Shown here in pieces: positions 15,179 through 15,581 of a DNA stretch of 15,581 nucleotides (within the stretch, counting starts at the first letter, position 1; each line of letters begins with the position of its first letter). The notes beneath the pieces are model-generated. The model did not search any database, was not told where the DNA came from, and worked only from the letters and a program-made list of their open reading frames with translations. Origin of the DNA: Deltaproteobacteria bacterium (GTDB taxonomy: Bacteria > Desulfobacterota > Desulfarculia > Adiutricales > Adiutricaceae). The position numbers and the translations under genes are program-made. The stretch is taken from assembly GCA_031278795.1 (NCBI GenBank), contig JAITJT010000049.1, positions 1 through 15,581 on the forward strand, in the 5' to 3' direction.

Positions 15179-15184
15179 ATTATA
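15179..15184 (-). promoter_or_regulatory. Candidate -10 box of the transposase gene
   Basis: A perfect TATAAT on the minus strand, 24 bases before the transposase ATG. No good -35 is found at 16-18 bp, so it would be a weak promoter. Confidence 0.35.
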
Positions 15185-15291
15185 CAATAAGAAATCGTAA
15201 AACTAGACAAAAAAATGTTTTTAGCCGAAATTAGGGCCTGTTGCTTAAAAATTACAATATAATCAAGGAATTATTTTAAGAGTGGGTAGTT

Positions 15292-15307
15292 CCAAAACAT
15301 GTTTTGG
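15292..15307. other. 16-bp perfect palindrome
   Basis: CCAAAACATGTTTTGG reads the same on both strands, the size and symmetry of a dimeric-regulator operator. No regulator or target gene is adjacent in the window. Confidence 0.5.
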
Positions 15308-15581
15308 GCGTAATAAAGTTCAAAAAAAATGATTTAAAAACGAAGGTAAGCCGTAGATGTAAAAATTTATCATATTTTTTTATTTTTGTGCTTCCTATGG
15401 AAAAAAATTCTATGGCGCCCTAAAGCGAGATAACGATCCCCACATATAGATAATAATTCGTAAAAACGCCTTCTATAAAGTAGAAATGATTCCGTCCAAC
15501 GTAAAGATCCAAGATTTATCCTACAATTCTTATATAACTAAGCATAATAATCATTAATTATAATAAAATAACTAAAATCAC

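Larger units (their letters stand above)
13402..15215 (-). mobile_element. IS4-superfamily insertion sequence, ends uncertain
   Basis: A full-length transposase gene is embedded between gltX and the window's right A/T-rich region. Candidate imperfect terminal inverted repeats start with TTTTTTTGT (13402-13410) and its complement ACAAAAAAA (15207-15215), with TAGT and ACG shared further in. They depend largely on T-runs and the left one overlaps the gltX terminator. No target duplication is evident, so the limits are tentative. Confidence 0.35.
15156..15581. other. A/T-rich region beyond the transposase
   Basis: No gene is visible. It holds the transposase promoter candidate, a 16-bp palindrome (15292-15307), and near the end (about 15460-15542) four segments beginning GTAAAAA, GTAGAAA, GTAAAGA and TACAATT at 20-21 bp intervals. 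These recall the array at 426-818. Confidence 0.5.

Overview
The window looks like chromosomal DNA of a Desulfobacterota (Deltaproteobacteria)-like bacterium. The basis is gene order and protein motifs: a minus-strand run yceD-rpmF-fabG-acpP-fabF-rpiB-glyA resembles the conserved fatty-acid cluster of that group. I could not run a database search, so the lineage is an inference. Coding DNA is visibly G+C-rich, with many AGG, CTC and GCC codons. The spacers are extremely A/T-rich with long A- or T-runs. Together with an insertion sequence and two reading frames each broken by one missing base, this resembles a host-associated or eroding genome, or a draft assembly with indel errors.

Layout. 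1-920 is non-coding and contains a degenerate ~21-bp tandem array of A-tracts (426-818). From 921 to 11382 everything is on the minus strand. In transcription order it runs tpiA, secG, yceD (DUF177), rpmF, fabG, acpP, fabF (frameshifted), a secreted metallo-beta-lactamase-fold hydrolase, rpiB, glyA, larB, tatB, tatC. A 538-bp spacer separates tpiA from the divergent plus-strand gltX (11921-13303), which ends in a textbook intrinsic terminator. Then comes an IS4-superfamily transposase on the minus strand (13437-15155), followed by 426 bp of A/T-rich DNA.

How the genes work together. fabG, acpP and fabF form the elongation core of type II fatty-acid synthesis. plsX, fabH and fabD, often found between rpmF and fabG, are absent here. 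rpiB, tpiA and glyA supply central carbon and one-carbon metabolism. secG, tatB and tatC are parts of the two protein-export routes. rpmF and gltX serve translation. larB belongs to nickel-pincer cofactor synthesis and stands without its partners.

Most interesting observations: the hidden 21-bp A-tract array at 426-818, possibly echoed at 15460-15542; a TatB with 17 uninterrupted three-residue Leu/Ile repeats and an apparent C-terminal frameshift; an Asn-to-Asp change at the FabG catalytic-tetrad position; the fabF frameshift; and a secreted hydrolase placed inside the fatty-acid cluster. I see no CRISPR array, RNA gene or recognisable defence system.
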